Below are positions 26,910 through 35,643 of a stretch of DNA of 64,000 nt, in pieces. Source of the DNA: Roseivirga sp. (GTDB lineage Bacteria > Bacteroidota > Bacteroidia > Cytophagales > Cyclobacteriaceae); NCBI GenBank assembly GCA_029262895.1, contig JAJCYM010000056.1:62001-126000 (forward strand), written 5' to 3'. The notes beneath the pieces are model-generated. The model did not search any database, was not told the origin of the DNA, and saw only the letters and a program-made list of their open reading frames with translations. The first letter of the stretch is position 1. Each line of letters starts with the position of its first letter. The position numbers and the translations under genes were made by a program.

Positions 26910-27893
26910 ATGAATGCAATAAGAAATTCATTTCCGATGATCTGTTTTTTTATCATTATCGGATGCACTCCTCAATCTCAGGTTGAGGAAGACAATTGGT
27001 GCAACCAAGCGCTTCGGGCACAATTCTCTTCGCTGGAAGAGGTGAAAACCAACAGCAATTGGTTCAAAGTCTATGTGGTTGGTGAAGGCGTATTCGCCAT
27101 TGCTGAGCCTTATAATTTCCAGGAAATTATCTCCTATTTGATTCTAGGCTCCGAAAGAGCGCTGCTTTTTGATACAGGCATGGGAATGAGTTCCATTGCA
27201 ACCTTGGCGAAGGAGATAACCGACTTACCCATCACTGTGCTGAATTCTCACACACATTACGACCACATAGGGGGCAATTACGAGTTTGACAATGTACTTG
27301 CCATGAATACAGACTTCACTCTGGACAGGGCAGAAAACGGCCTTCCGCATGAGGTAATGAAACAAGAAGTGACTTCAGGAGCGATTTGCCTGGAGGGGTT
27401 ACCGGCATTTGATACAACCAGCTACCACTCAAGGCCTTTCGAGATTGCAGCACTTATCGCTGATGGCTCCACAATAGAGCTTGGCAATCGAATGTTAGAA
27501 GTGATTGCGGTTCCTGGACACACGCCCGATGCGATAGCACTCCTGGACAAAGAAAATGGCTATCTGTGGACTGGTGATACTTTTTACGAAGCACCGATCT
27601 GGCTCTTTGATTCGGTCACCGATTTGGATAACTATGAACAAAGTATACGGAAGCTTGCAGACCTAAGTGCGGGTCTTCAAAAGGTGTTTCCGGCCCATAA
27701 TACCCCGGTTGCTCATCCCATTCGCCTGACTGAATTGGTAAATGCATTCGGAGAAATTATGGATGGAACAAAGCAACCACTTGAGGAAGAAGGTAGTGAA
27801 CATGTGGATGAAGTGGCGCTCTATTATGAGTTTGAGCATTTCTCCTTTTTCATTCGAAAAGATGTGCTACAACTCAAGGGCGTAATTGACTAA
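26910..27893 (+). CDS. MBL-fold metallo-hydrolase lipoprotein
   Basis: 327 aa. The lipobox has Cys19 (IIIGCTPQ). The metal motif HxHxDH is His114, His116, Asp118, His119 (SHTHYDHIGG), with the further ligands in VPGHTPDA, WTGDTFY and VFPAHN. It belongs to the general MBL hydrolase group, probably with two zinc ions. It is lipid-anchored and thus periplasmic or at the outer membrane. Substrate is unknown; beta-lactamase activity cannot be inferred from this alone. It is convergent with a DoxX gene. Confidence 0.87.
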   Translation: MNAIRNSFPMICFFIIIGCTPQSQVEEDNWCNQALRAQFSSLEEVKTNSNWFKVYVVGEGVFAIAEPYNFQEIISYLILGSERALLFDTGMGMSSIATLAKEITDLPITVLNSHTHYDHIGGNYEFDNVLAMNTDFTLDRAENGLPHEVMKQEVTSGAICLEGLPAFDTTSYHSRPFEIAALIADGSTIELGNRMLEVIAVPGHTPDAIALLDKENGYLWTGDTFYEAPIWLFDSVTDLDNYEQSIRKLADLSAGLQKVFPAHNTPVAHPIRLTELVNAFGEIMDGTKQPLEEEGSEHVDEVALYYEFEHFSFFIRKDVLQLKGVID

Positions 27894-27933
27894 AGGACCA
27901 TAGACTTACCCGAATGCGTAGCGAAAAAGGTGT

Positions 27934-28296
27934 TTAGCTTTTCCTATATCGTTTTTCAAATCTCAAATAGGCAAGCAGGCCTGCCAAAATCAGAAAAATG
28001 ACCGCGAAAAGCGGACTGCCAATTCCCGTATTCAAATGGGTATAAACGGCTCCAAGCATTAGTATGCCTAAGGCAATACCTCCATAGAACGCTGTTTTTG
28101 GAATGATGAGCAACAGGCCCGATAGCATTTCCAGTACACCTATAATAGTGGCGAAAGTGGCACTATAGCCCCAATTCTCAAACCGTCTAATCATGCCATC
28201 GTTTGGAAATAGTTTGGGGTAACCTCCAGCTATCATGTACAAACCAACCAGAATGCCCAATACCCAGGCAACAATGTTTCTAACCTTTGGATTCAT
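27934..28296 (-). CDS. DoxX family membrane protein
   Basis: 120 aa with four hydrophobic helices (IVAWVLGILVGLYMIAGGYPKLF, TFATIIGVLEMLSGLLLIIP, ALGILMLGAVYTHLN, PLFAVIFLILAGLLAYLRF). The GGYPKLFP segment after helix 1 is the DoxX signature. It lies 132 bases downstream of an AraC-type regulator gene on the same strand, which probably controls it. It is a different subtype from the DoxX-like protein at 14265. Confidence 0.85.
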   Translation of the reverse strand: MNPKVRNIVAWVLGILVGLYMIAGGYPKLFPNDGMIRRFENWGYSATFATIIGVLEMLSGLLLIIPKTAFYGGIALGILMLGAVYTHLNTGIGSPLFAVIFLILAGLLAYLRFEKRYRKS

Positions 28297-28361
28297 CTTT
28301 TTTTCTTTTCAAGCTCTGGAAAAGTATAATCCCTATCAAATTTGAAGCATAACATTGTGGC

Positions 28362-28378
28362 AGAATTCCCAATTCTGT
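28362..28378. promoter_or_regulatory. inverted repeat between araC-type gene and DoxX gene
   Basis: CAGAATT and AATTCTG are perfect arms around CCC, 66 bases upstream of the DoxX start. It may be a regulator site for this gene. Confidence 0.4.
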
Positions 28379-28428
28379 GGTGGAATGATTAATCAGGTAT
28401 TAAGTCAGTAAATGTTACTGAAGAGTGT

Positions 28429-29256
28429 TCAGTTAAGCACCATAAAATCAGTCAACGAATCAGGGAGGTTTAAGAACAATTCTCTCGGACTAAACCCGGT
28501 AATCTTGCGGCAGGTTTTGACAAAGTGCGATTGATCATAATAGCCTCCTCCAAGCGCTTCCATAAGATGGCCATGTTCGAATTTTCCTTTTTCGTGAATT
28601 AAGTTGGCCGCATGCTGAAACCTGACTAAATCCTGGTATACCTTGGGAGACAAGCCCGTGTATTTCTTAAATCTGCGCTCAATTGTTTTGACACTCACCC
28701 CTTCATTGATGGCCAGGTCATTCATCAAAGTAGACACATTGGAGTCAGGGTCAATGTGTAAAACCAGCCTGCTAATTGAATCGCAGGTAGCGTTTGGAGC
28801 GTTAAACATGTGCTGACTAAAAAACTTATCCAAATAATCGCCCATTTCAGATTCATCCTGAGCTTCCTTCAATTGTCGCCCCAACACCCTGACGGTTTGA
28901 ATATCAAACAGCTCTTCGTAGTCGATTAAGGCCGTAAAAGAATGATTATGAAACACCTCTCTGGTAAGCACATGAGGAAAAAACTTGATGCTTATAAGAA
29001 CAGTCGGCCCATAAAGCCGTACTGTACGGGTTCCTCGCGTAAGAGGGAGCACCACCATTTGTGGTAATTGTCCGAATGCACTCCCTGGTTTATTCTGCCA
29101 TTCAAAACGTCCATTCAAAGTTATACACGAGTCGAGGCGGCCATTGGCGATGGTAATGCCTTCAAGGTCCTCAGATACGGTTACAAGACGGTAACACTCA
29201 ATAAAGCTTCTCAAGTACTGAGTTTTGGGAAGAAAATCAACCACATCGATTGCCAT
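28429..29256 (-). CDS. AraC family transcriptional regulator
   Basis: 275 aa. The N-terminal half (about 1-150) is a beta-rich sensor domain of the DUF6597-like type (PKTQYLRSFIECYRLV). The C-terminal AraC HTH begins at about 175 (INEGVSVKTIERRFKKYTGLSPKVYQDLVRF) and the second helix-turn-helix carries GGYYDQSHFVKTCRKITGFSPREL, which is diagnostic. The DoxX gene downstream on the same strand is the likely target. Confidence 0.9.
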   Translation of the reverse strand: MAIDVVDFLPKTQYLRSFIECYRLVTVSEDLEGITIANGRLDSCITLNGRFEWQNKPGSAFGQLPQMVVLPLTRGTRTVRLYGPTVLISIKFFPHVLTREVFHNHSFTALIDYEELFDIQTVRVLGRQLKEAQDESEMGDYLDKFFSQHMFNAPNATCDSISRLVLHIDPDSNVSTLMNDLAINEGVSVKTIERRFKKYTGLSPKVYQDLVRFQHAANLIHEKGKFEHGHLMEALGGGYYDQSHFVKTCRKITGFSPRELFLNLPDSLTDFMVLN

Positions 29257-29583
29257 AGGTTAAGGGCTGGTGTTCAAAATTCACATTGTCTACCTGATAA
29301 AATCATTTGCTTGATCAGGACAAAAATCAGCATTCGCTAATAGAAATACCAAGCTATATAGAATTTAAAACATGAACTCATCCTAGTACCCTTAATTATC
29401 TGTAACCACCCTCTTTTCAACCCGCAAGGGTACATAATATTCATTGTGATTTCTGATGAAAACCACTTTTTTCTTTTGGTCAAAAACAAGGTCTTTATTG
29501 TCTGTACTTTCATCTTAGATACCGGTGCAGGAAAGTCGTTCAGTCTTATGTGCAAAAGGAAATGATCTATAAATTGCTTCCGA
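29257..29583. other. 327-base gap without a recognised gene
   Basis: It lies between the divergent araC-type and HD-domain genes and must hold both promoters. No repeat, hairpin with T-run or convincing small frame was found. Confidence 0.5.
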
Positions 29584-30174
29584 ATGAAAACGGAAAATCT
29601 AAAGAAGCAAATTGAGTTTATCAAGGAAATTGATAAGATCAAGTACATCCAGCGGAAAACTAAACTCTTTAATAGCGACAGACATGAGAATGATGCGGAG
29701 CATAGCTGGCACCTGGCCATGATGACTCTTGTACTTGCTGAACATGCCAACGAGCCTATTGACATCTTAAAAGTCTTGAAAATGCTCTTGATTCACGATG
29801 TTGTTGAAATTGATGCGGGAGACACTTTCCTTTTCGATAAAAATCAGGAGCACGACAACAGGGTTGAGGAGTCAGAGGCTGCCCAAAGAATTTTTGGGCT
29901 TTTACCCAAAGAGCAAGCCACCGAATTCATTCAGATTTGGGAAGAATTTGAAGCTGCTGAAACTCCCGAAGCCAAATTTGCCAATGCCATGGACAACTTT
30001 GAACCTATGCTGCAAAACGCCTCGAATCAAGGTGGCACTTGGGCAGAGTTTGACGTGCCTTACGACACCGTGATAGAGAAAAAGAAGAAAATTGGAGACG
30101 GGTCCAAAACTGTCTGGAAATACGCCAAGGATTTGGTAGATGACTGCGTAGAGCAGGGCATTTTAAAAAAATAG
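29584..30174 (+). CDS. HD-domain phosphohydrolase (YfbR/HDDC2-like 5'-nucleotidase)
   Basis: 196 aa, the usual length. The HD-domain metal ligands are His34 or His40 (RHENDAEHSWHLA), His71-Asp72 (LIHDVVEIDAGD) and a later Asp in the ANAMDNFEP helix. This order is that of the YfbR/HDDC2 group, which removes phosphate from deoxynucleoside 5'-monophosphates. It is cytosolic and monocistronic. The specificity is inferred from the family. Confidence 0.85.
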   Translation: MKTENLKKQIEFIKEIDKIKYIQRKTKLFNSDRHENDAEHSWHLAMMTLVLAEHANEPIDILKVLKMLLIHDVVEIDAGDTFLFDKNQEHDNRVEESEAAQRIFGLLPKEQATEFIQIWEEFEAAETPEAKFANAMDNFEPMLQNASNQGGTWAEFDVPYDTVIEKKKKIGDGSKTVWKYAKDLVDDCVEQGILKK

Positions 30175-30431
30175 GTTCAGCCAGCATGCTCCAACAAATC
30201 TTGTCAAGGACCTTTCATTGATTCGCTTTCCCGTATCCACCTTGCCGAACAAGGCCTTTCGAGGATGCAAGGATTGAATTCACAGGTCCCTTTTCGACTC
30301 TATTTTCCACCTATGTGATGAATGACATAGCCTGCGTGACGAGCTGCGATTAGAAAATTCATGGCTTTTGTAGTTTTAAGACATAAACAAAAGTGCCTGT
30401 CAAGGTCAGCATCATATAAAAAATAAAACGT

Positions 30432-31112
30432 ATGAAAATGAGACGCGCCATCTCGGTTATTCTAATCCTATTTTTGATCTCCTGCAAGGAGGACGACTCT
30501 GCCCTTCTTTTTCCTCCAACAATTTTTGGGTTTGGGATTGACGTGAATGACCTGGCCTTAAGCGACATGTATGAGGACAAGGTATTTAGAGAGTTTGGTG
30601 AAGAAATTGAGACGGCAGGGGGAGGAACAAAACTTCTCTTCCATCCTGAATTTTATTTACCCGTTGGCTATGTAGTTAGGGGTGTGTCAGAAGGAACTGT
30701 CGTTGGGCTTGATGAACTCGAAGGACCTCATGACCTAAATCTGATCGTCCAACCTGATGACGCCCCAAAATGGAGAGTGGCGTATGAGCATGTGAGCAAT
30801 GCCAGAGTTGCTGTGGGAGACCGGATTACCATTGGCCAGCCTATAGCCGAGGTTTCTCCATACAGAGAAAACTTGGGAAAGACCTCCCTGTTGATCTTTT
30901 ATGGTGCCGAATCCAATAGAGCTGGAGGAAATACTGCCTATTGTCCATTTATGCTCCTGGATGGAACTGTAGCAAACCAATTGCTTTCAGACTTGCAAAC
31001 TCATATCAATCGTTGGGAAGAACAAAACGGTGATGTTTTCAACGAAGATGAATGGGTCGAGATCGGTTGTGCATTTGAGAAAATAACAGAAGCGGAGTCT
31101 CAGGGTCACTAA
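30432..31112 (+). CDS. lipoprotein with M23/LytM-like barrel lacking catalytic residues
   Basis: 226 aa. The lipobox has Cys18 (FLISCKED). The middle part follows the lysostaphin-type peptidase barrel: YVVRGVSEGTVVGL, then WRVAYEHVSNARVAVGDRITIGQPIAEVSP, which matches the Y-x-H-L...V-x-V-G-D-x-V-x-x-G-x-x-I segment. The expected HxxxD at the start is not evident and the final HxH strand is replaced by SLLIFYG, so zinc-dependent cleavage is unlikely. It may bind peptidoglycan or regulate an amidase, as degenerate LytM proteins do. The assignment is from pattern only. Confidence 0.55.
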   Translation: MKMRRAISVILILFLISCKEDDSALLFPPTIFGFGIDVNDLALSDMYEDKVFREFGEEIETAGGGTKLLFHPEFYLPVGYVVRGVSEGTVVGLDELEGPHDLNLIVQPDDAPKWRVAYEHVSNARVAVGDRITIGQPIAEVSPYRENLGKTSLLIFYGAESNRAGGNTAYCPFMLLDGTVANQLLSDLQTHINRWEEQNGDVFNEDEWVEIGCAFEKITEAESQGH

Positions 31113-31158
31113 CATGGAGAACCAGAATTCTCTGACTCGAATCGTCTAAAGATCCTTA

Positions 31159-31797
31159 TTATAAAACTCCTTTCTCGATGGAAAAAGAAATCAATTCAGC
31201 CGTATTCTTCACTCCTAATTTGTGAAGAATATTTCGTCTGTGTGTTTTTACCGTGTGCTCACTAATGAACAACGCCTCTGCTATTGCTTTGCTATTCATT
31301 CCCTTACCAATACACGCGATAATTTCTTTTTCTCTATCAGATAGTTGGTCTATGATATTTGCGCCATCACTTCCTTGATTTCCCCTCAGGTAATCAAAGA
31401 TTTGATTGTTGATTTTAGGGTGAAAGTAGTTTTCTCTTCTACTCACTTTTTGGATGGCTTCAATCAATTCAGATTTAGAGGCGTCTTTCAGTATATAGCC
31501 CTGTGCACCTCCCTCCAACGTACGTCTGATATACTTCATCTCCTGGTGCATGGTGAGCATCAATACTGGTTCACTTCGCCCATGTTCTTTTAACAGGCTC
31601 ATCACTCCCATTCCGTCAAGTCCTGGCATACTAATATCCAATAATATCACATCGATATCCTCCTCATCCAAAATTCCAGGAACCTGATGACCATTGGTAC
31701 AAATCCTAGTGATTTGAATTCCATCTTCTGCATTAAACATAGATCGCACCCCTTCAGCAAAGAGTTGATGATCATCTACCAATAAAGCCTTAATCAT
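31159..31797 (-). CDS. NarL/LuxR-family response regulator
   Basis: 212 aa from the ATG at 31797; the codons upstream that are open belong to the end of the kinase gene. The receiver domain has the acidic pair (LLVDDHQ), the phospho-acceptor Asp54 (LLDISMPG) and Lys in YILKDAS. The C-terminal LuxR-type HTH (LSDREKEIIACIGKGMNSKAIAEALFIS, EHTVKTHRRNIL) is complete. It overlaps the kinase stop by 8 bp (ATGATTAA). It is the cognate partner of that kinase; target candidates are the neighbouring divergent genes. Confidence 0.95.
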   Translation of the reverse strand: MIKALLVDDHQLFAEGVRSMFNAEDGIQITRICTNGHQVPGILDEEDIDVILLDISMPGLDGMGVMSLLKEHGRSEPVLMLTMHQEMKYIRRTLEGGAQGYILKDASKSELIEAIQKVSRRENYFHPKINNQIFDYLRGNQGSDGANIIDQLSDREKEIIACIGKGMNSKAIAEALFISEHTVKTHRRNILHKLGVKNTAELISFSIEKGVL

Positions 31798-34177
31798 ATG
31801 CAAGTGCAGTTTGTTCCATATCCACTGGTAGGTCAATAATTACTGTGGTTCCCTTTCCGGGCAGACTATCAACTTCAAATTCTCCATGCAAAGCATCAAC
31901 ACGATGTTTCATATTCAAGAGCCCCATCCCATTTTTTCTCTTCTTCTGGTATTCCAAATCAAATCCCACTCCATTGTCTTCTACAATTATGTTCAGAATA
32001 TTTTCAAGACAGGTCAATTGTATTGTAAGTTCTTTGGCCTCGGCATGTTTAAGTACATTACTGACCAATTCCTGTACCAATCGATAAGCAGTTATTTCAA
32101 TAGCTGCATCCAATGCATCAACACATTGAGAAGAAAGGAATTCAACCTTGATCTCTCCAGAATGATTTATTGAAGCGGTTAAATCCTTCAGAGCGGGCAC
32201 TAAACCAAAACTCTCTGAAACACCTACATGCATACTATGAGAAAGGCCTCTAATGTCTTCACAAGCCTGGTCTACTAAAGTCGAGAGGTTTTTCATCTGC
32301 CGTTCGCTCTCCGGTGCCACCCCATTATTGGCTGCAACGGTAGACAGATTCACTTTTACTGCTGCCATCAGACTTCCAAAGTGGTCGTGCAATTCTTTGG
32401 CTATCCTTATCCTTTCTTCCTCTTGTCCTTTGATCATCGCCTCTAGCGATTTGGTCTGCTGCTGTCCTAGCAAATGAGTTATTGCCTGGTCATGGGTTTC
32501 TTTCTCCTCTTTGACTTTAAGTCGTGATAAAAGCAATCGTTGCCGGAAGTGGAGATAAAGAAAAATAGCCAACACCAATAAGGCCAGTGCAGTGATGATA
32601 AAAATCAGTTTATCTGTACGTTCCTTAGCCGCCAGAGCCGCATTGGCCTGACTCTTCGCATTCACAACCTCGTTTTGTAATTCTAATTGTGTGATTTGCT
32701 TGTCCTTTTGCTCAGACTCGTAAATTTCCCTTATCTCTGCCAATTGTCGCGCTTTCTCAACATTATCAAGACTGTCCTTAACACTCTCATATTGTAGCCT
32801 GTAATCATAAGCGCGCTTACTGTTACCTAGTGCTTGATTTGTTTCAGAAAGCCCCAACAAAGATGCCCTAACCAGAGCGGGGAGCTTGTACTCTTGAGCA
32901 AATGCAAGACTTAATAAATAATTACTCTGGGCTTCCACGTACTCTTTAGTCTCGTAATTCGTCACAGCCAAACTATTGTAAACACCCCCAAGATCATCCA
33001 AGTCTGCCAAGCGTCTTTTGGTGGTGATACTCTCTTTGAAATGCATTTTTGCTTTGGGGTACTCCCGAAGCCGAGCATAGGCTCTTCCATAGGCATGCTC
33101 TACTGAGGCCAAGTCCTTTTCTCGACCATTCGCTTGATAAATGTCACGGCTTTTATCCAGTGTTTCGATTGCTTTTAATGGTTTCTCATCCAATAAATTG
33201 ACTATTGATATCCCCAAGTATGCATTTGCCAAGCCAATGTCATTGTCTAATGCTTGATAGATACGGAGGCTCTGATTATAATAATCTCGTGACTCTTTTA
33301 GGTTGGAGATTTTCCTGTAAAGTGAGGCAATATTAAGAAGCGTATTCCCTTGTTCTTGTTGAAGTCCGAGCGTTTCATACATTTCTACACTTTTAATGAA
33401 AGAATTAAGAGAGAGTTGATAATACCCCAACAGAAGGTATGCCGAGCCCATATTGTTTAGAGCGCGAGCTACTCCTTCCTGATAATCATTTTCCAAGTAC
33501 AAATTTGTTGCAGATTCATATCGCTTTACAGCCTCTAAGAAATCTCCAATTTCGTAATAGTAGTTCCCCAGATTCACTATTGTCTTAGCCAATGACACTG
33601 GATCATCAATCTGCATTTTGAGATCAATACTTAGCTCATAGTAAGCAAAGGCACTATCCGTAAGCCCTTGATCTCTAAATAAATTACCAAGGTTTTGTAG
33701 AGTTTTAGACATTCCTACAGAATCGTCCAAAGCTCTTCTGCTAACCAAACTCGAACGATAATATCCAGCCGCTAGGTCCAGGTTGCCTTGTCTTTTGGCA
33801 ATCACACCCAAAAGGTTATTGATCTTGGACAGCACATGTTGCGCATTAGAACGCCTCCCATGTCCAAGCCCAGACTTACCAAAGTCGATTGCTTTTTGAT
33901 ATTCCTTTAGCCCATAATAGGTTTTGGCCTTTACCCAATAATTCTGAGCCAAAACGCTTTCCTCTTGATCGGTGGAAGCAATGGATTCAGCTTGCTTCAG
34001 AAGAAGCAAGACTGAATCAATATTTCTCTTGCCAATGGCTTCTGCTTTATCCTGCAACTCCCTGATTTCAATGGAATTGTCCTGCCAAAACCTTCCATCA
34101 AGTTGAAGGGGAAACCCTCCAATCAGAGCGGTGGTAAAAGCAATAGTTAGTATGAATCGCAGGATACTAACCCTCAT
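31790..34177 (-). CDS. TPR sensor histidine kinase (HisKA_3 type)
   Basis: 795 aa. After an N-terminal hydrophobic signal (about 1-20), about twelve TPR-like helical pairs cover residues 35-470 (for example KTLQNLGNLFRDQGLTDSAFAYYELSIDLK). A coiled segment and one transmembrane helix (LIFIITALALLVLAIFLYLHF, about 530) follow. The phospho-acceptor is His597 (AKELHDHFGS), and the HATPase has NVLKHAEAK, VEDNGVGFD and NGMGLLNMKHR. The TPR part would be periplasmic. This is a standard Bacteroidota architecture paired with NarL regulators. The gene lies 18 bases after a small gene, so three genes form an operon. Confidence 0.93.
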   Translation of the reverse strand: MRVSILRFILTIAFTTALIGGFPLQLDGRFWQDNSIEIRELQDKAEAIGKRNIDSVLLLLKQAESIASTDQEESVLAQNYWVKAKTYYGLKEYQKAIDFGKSGLGHGRRSNAQHVLSKINNLLGVIAKRQGNLDLAAGYYRSSLVSRRALDDSVGMSKTLQNLGNLFRDQGLTDSAFAYYELSIDLKMQIDDPVSLAKTIVNLGNYYYEIGDFLEAVKRYESATNLYLENDYQEGVARALNNMGSAYLLLGYYQLSLNSFIKSVEMYETLGLQQEQGNTLLNIASLYRKISNLKESRDYYNQSLRIYQALDNDIGLANAYLGISIVNLLDEKPLKAIETLDKSRDIYQANGREKDLASVEHAYGRAYARLREYPKAKMHFKESITTKRRLADLDDLGGVYNSLAVTNYETKEYVEAQSNYLLSLAFAQEYKLPALVRASLLGLSETNQALGNSKRAYDYRLQYESVKDSLDNVEKARQLAEIREIYESEQKDKQITQLELQNEVVNAKSQANAALAAKERTDKLIFIITALALLVLAIFLYLHFRQRLLLSRLKVKEEKETHDQAITHLLGQQQTKSLEAMIKGQEEERIRIAKELHDHFGSLMAAVKVNLSTVAANNGVAPESERQMKNLSTLVDQACEDIRGLSHSMHVGVSESFGLVPALKDLTASINHSGEIKVEFLSSQCVDALDAAIEITAYRLVQELVSNVLKHAEAKELTIQLTCLENILNIIVEDNGVGFDLEYQKKRKNGMGLLNMKHRVDALHGEFEVDSLPGKGTTVIIDLPVDMEQTALAYD

Positions 34178-34195
34178 AATTGTGTGCTTTGATTG

Positions 34196-34624
34196 TTAGT
34201 CAATCTCATCTTCATCTTCGACAATAACCTTATTAACATCCCCCTCTTCCGGGTCACCGTGTACAGGAATCACAAAGATGTTTTTACCCTTAAGTTTTGG
34301 AGAAAAGTCAGAATTAAAATGTACTCTGGTAATAAAATATTCCCAGCCATCACCTGGCCCATTTGGGTCTTCTTTAAAGTTAAAGAAGAGGAATAGATCC
34401 TTACCCAGATAGTCAAGGACTATGGGTTTGTTGGCATCCAGTTGGTAACCGCATGGGGCAAACAACACCACGTGCAATTCATACACTCCGTTTTGCTTAA
34501 ATACTTTCAAAAATGGAGAAAACGATCCTACCGTCTTATCAGGGATATCTCCACAGGGAGCCCAATAGCAATTGGCGTTTCCATAATTACCTAGTTCTAC
34601 TGATACCTTTCCTGTACTACTCAT
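34196..34624 (-). CDS. small beta-rich hypothetical protein, first gene of the two-component operon
   Basis: 142 aa, not recognised. There is no signal peptide or TM. The sequence is rich in aromatic and beta-type segments (VSVELGNYGNANCYWAPCG, GVYELHVVLFAPCG, LFLFFNF) with two Cys-Gly positions and a very acidic end (GDPEEGDVNKVIVEDEDEID). It lies 18 bases upstream of the kinase gene on the same strand and divergent from the thaumatin-like gene. It could be an intracellular ligand or output of the pathway; this is speculation. Confidence 0.65.
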   Translation of the reverse strand: MSSTGKVSVELGNYGNANCYWAPCGDIPDKTVGSFSPFLKVFKQNGVYELHVVLFAPCGYQLDANKPIVLDYLGKDLFLFFNFKEDPNGPGDGWEYFITRVHFNSDFSPKLKGKNIFVIPVHGDPEEGDVNKVIVEDEDEID

Positions 34625-34680
34625 TGTTTTAATTTTTAGTGAATAATTTATTCAAAGCTAAGTAGGAGAATTTTATGCTA

Positions 34681-34700
34681 AATACCACCAAAGTGGTATT
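34681..34700. promoter_or_regulatory. inverted repeat in the two-component intergenic region
   Basis: AATACCAC and GTGGTATT are perfect 8-bp arms around CAAA. A further half site (TTACCAC) follows at about 34707. The spacing suits a NarL/LuxR-type dimer and the site lies between the divergent genes at 34624 and 34841. Confidence 0.55.
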
Positions 34701-34811
34701 GTCAATTTACCACTTAGGCAGGATTAAACAATTTATACTCTTCCCCAATTTTGACCTGTCCTCAAATTGCAAAACGCAACGAAGACTGGGAATGCCGAAA
34801 ACCATTTAGAG

Positions 34812-34828
34812 TAGGTACACTATACCTA
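34812..34828. promoter_or_regulatory. inverted repeat just upstream of the thaumatin-like gene
   Basis: TAGGTA and TACCTA are exact arms around CACTA, ending 12 bases before the start codon. It may be a regulator site or affect initiation. Confidence 0.35.
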
Positions 34829-34840
34829 ATTTTAATTATC

Positions 34841-35497
34841 ATGTCACTTACCGAATTTAAAATCAAAAACAATTGGAATCACTCAGTAAAGGTCTATTTG
34901 ACCTTAGGAGTAGGTACAGGCTTTATTTCAAATATTAATGACATTCCTTTTATCACAAATGTCACAAATCCACATCAAGGGTACTTCACACTGGATGCCG
35001 GAGCCGGTGTCTCTTACAGCCCACCTGAAGGAATGACCTTTAGTGGAAACGTGTGTTTCAATACACCTCCAATTAATTGCCCTACTAACGATTTTCCATT
35101 GGCCAGTAATTTGGGCGAGTTTAGTTTAAATAACTATGCTCAAAACCCAAATAACCAGGAGACGATTGATATAAGCAATGTAGCTGGCGCTAACTCTTAC
35201 ATGGAGTTCTCTCTTGAGGGTGGTGGTACCTGGAATGCTGGTTCAACTCAACCGACCGTTACAAGTTTCAAAAACGGAAAGCTGGGCGATAATGTAGGTC
35301 AGGTGGGTGTATATCCATTTGCTTGTGATGACTGTACTGCGAGTGTATCTCCTCCGACATGTTCATCAACACCTGAAGGTGCTCCTAACCCTCCTGTGCC
35401 ACAAAAGGATGCCATTTGTAACGTACAGCGAGCTTCTGCGGCTGCTGGAGGAACGGTTACCCTGAGTTATTTAGGGCCTATTCCTTATGCGATGTAA
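34841..35497 (+). CDS. thaumatin-like (osmotin/TLP) fold protein, probable
   Basis: 218 aa from the ATG at 34841; the upstream 30 codons that are open are not plausible coding sequence. The opening FKIKNNWNHSVKVYL corresponds to the F-x-x-x-N-N-C-xx-T-V-W start of thaumatins, and LGEFSLNN followed by ETIDISNVAGANSYMEF corresponds to the conserved LAEFTL and DISLVDGFNLPM segments. The paired cysteines CDDCTASVSPPTC fit the Cys-rich loop. There is no signal peptide, unlike plant TLPs. It is divergent from the two-component operon. Confidence 0.55.
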   Translation: MSLTEFKIKNNWNHSVKVYLTLGVGTGFISNINDIPFITNVTNPHQGYFTLDAGAGVSYSPPEGMTFSGNVCFNTPPINCPTNDFPLASNLGEFSLNNYAQNPNNQETIDISNVAGANSYMEFSLEGGGTWNAGSTQPTVTSFKNGKLGDNVGQVGVYPFACDDCTASVSPPTCSSTPEGAPNPPVPQKDAICNVQRASAAAGGTVTLSYLGPIPYAM

Positions 35498-35516
35498 TCA
35501 AAATATATAAAGGTAA

Positions 35517-35588
35517 TTCCGCCTGGTCGGCTTCCTTGATTTTACCGGCCACCATCCGGAAGTGATTTCGATCGGGCGGAAGTTTTTA
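35517..35588 (+). terminator. long stem-loop with T-run after the thaumatin-like gene
   Basis: TTCCGCC (35517-35523) pairs with GGCGGAA (35575-35581), extended by a few more pairs, and is followed by GTTTTTAT. The inner part contains CTTCC...GGAAG arms. It may be a terminator or a structured 3' end. Confidence 0.5.
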
Positions 35589-35604
35589 TGATTCATGAGT
35601 ATTT

Positions 35605-35634
35605 TAAAAATGCACGAGAACGTGCATTTTTTTT
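35605..35634. terminator. strong bidirectional terminator
   Basis: AATGCACG and CGTGCATT form a perfect eight-base stem with loop AGAA, flanked by AAAAA on the left and TTTTTTTT on the right. It lies between convergent genes ending at 35497 and 35644 and can serve both strands. Confidence 0.85.
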
Positions 35635-35643
35635 GTGTAATAT

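Noticed and set aside
29337-29765. A 142-codon - strand open frame over the start of the HD-domain gene.
   Set aside because: It overlaps a clear HD-domain protein on the other strand and has no recognisable domain.
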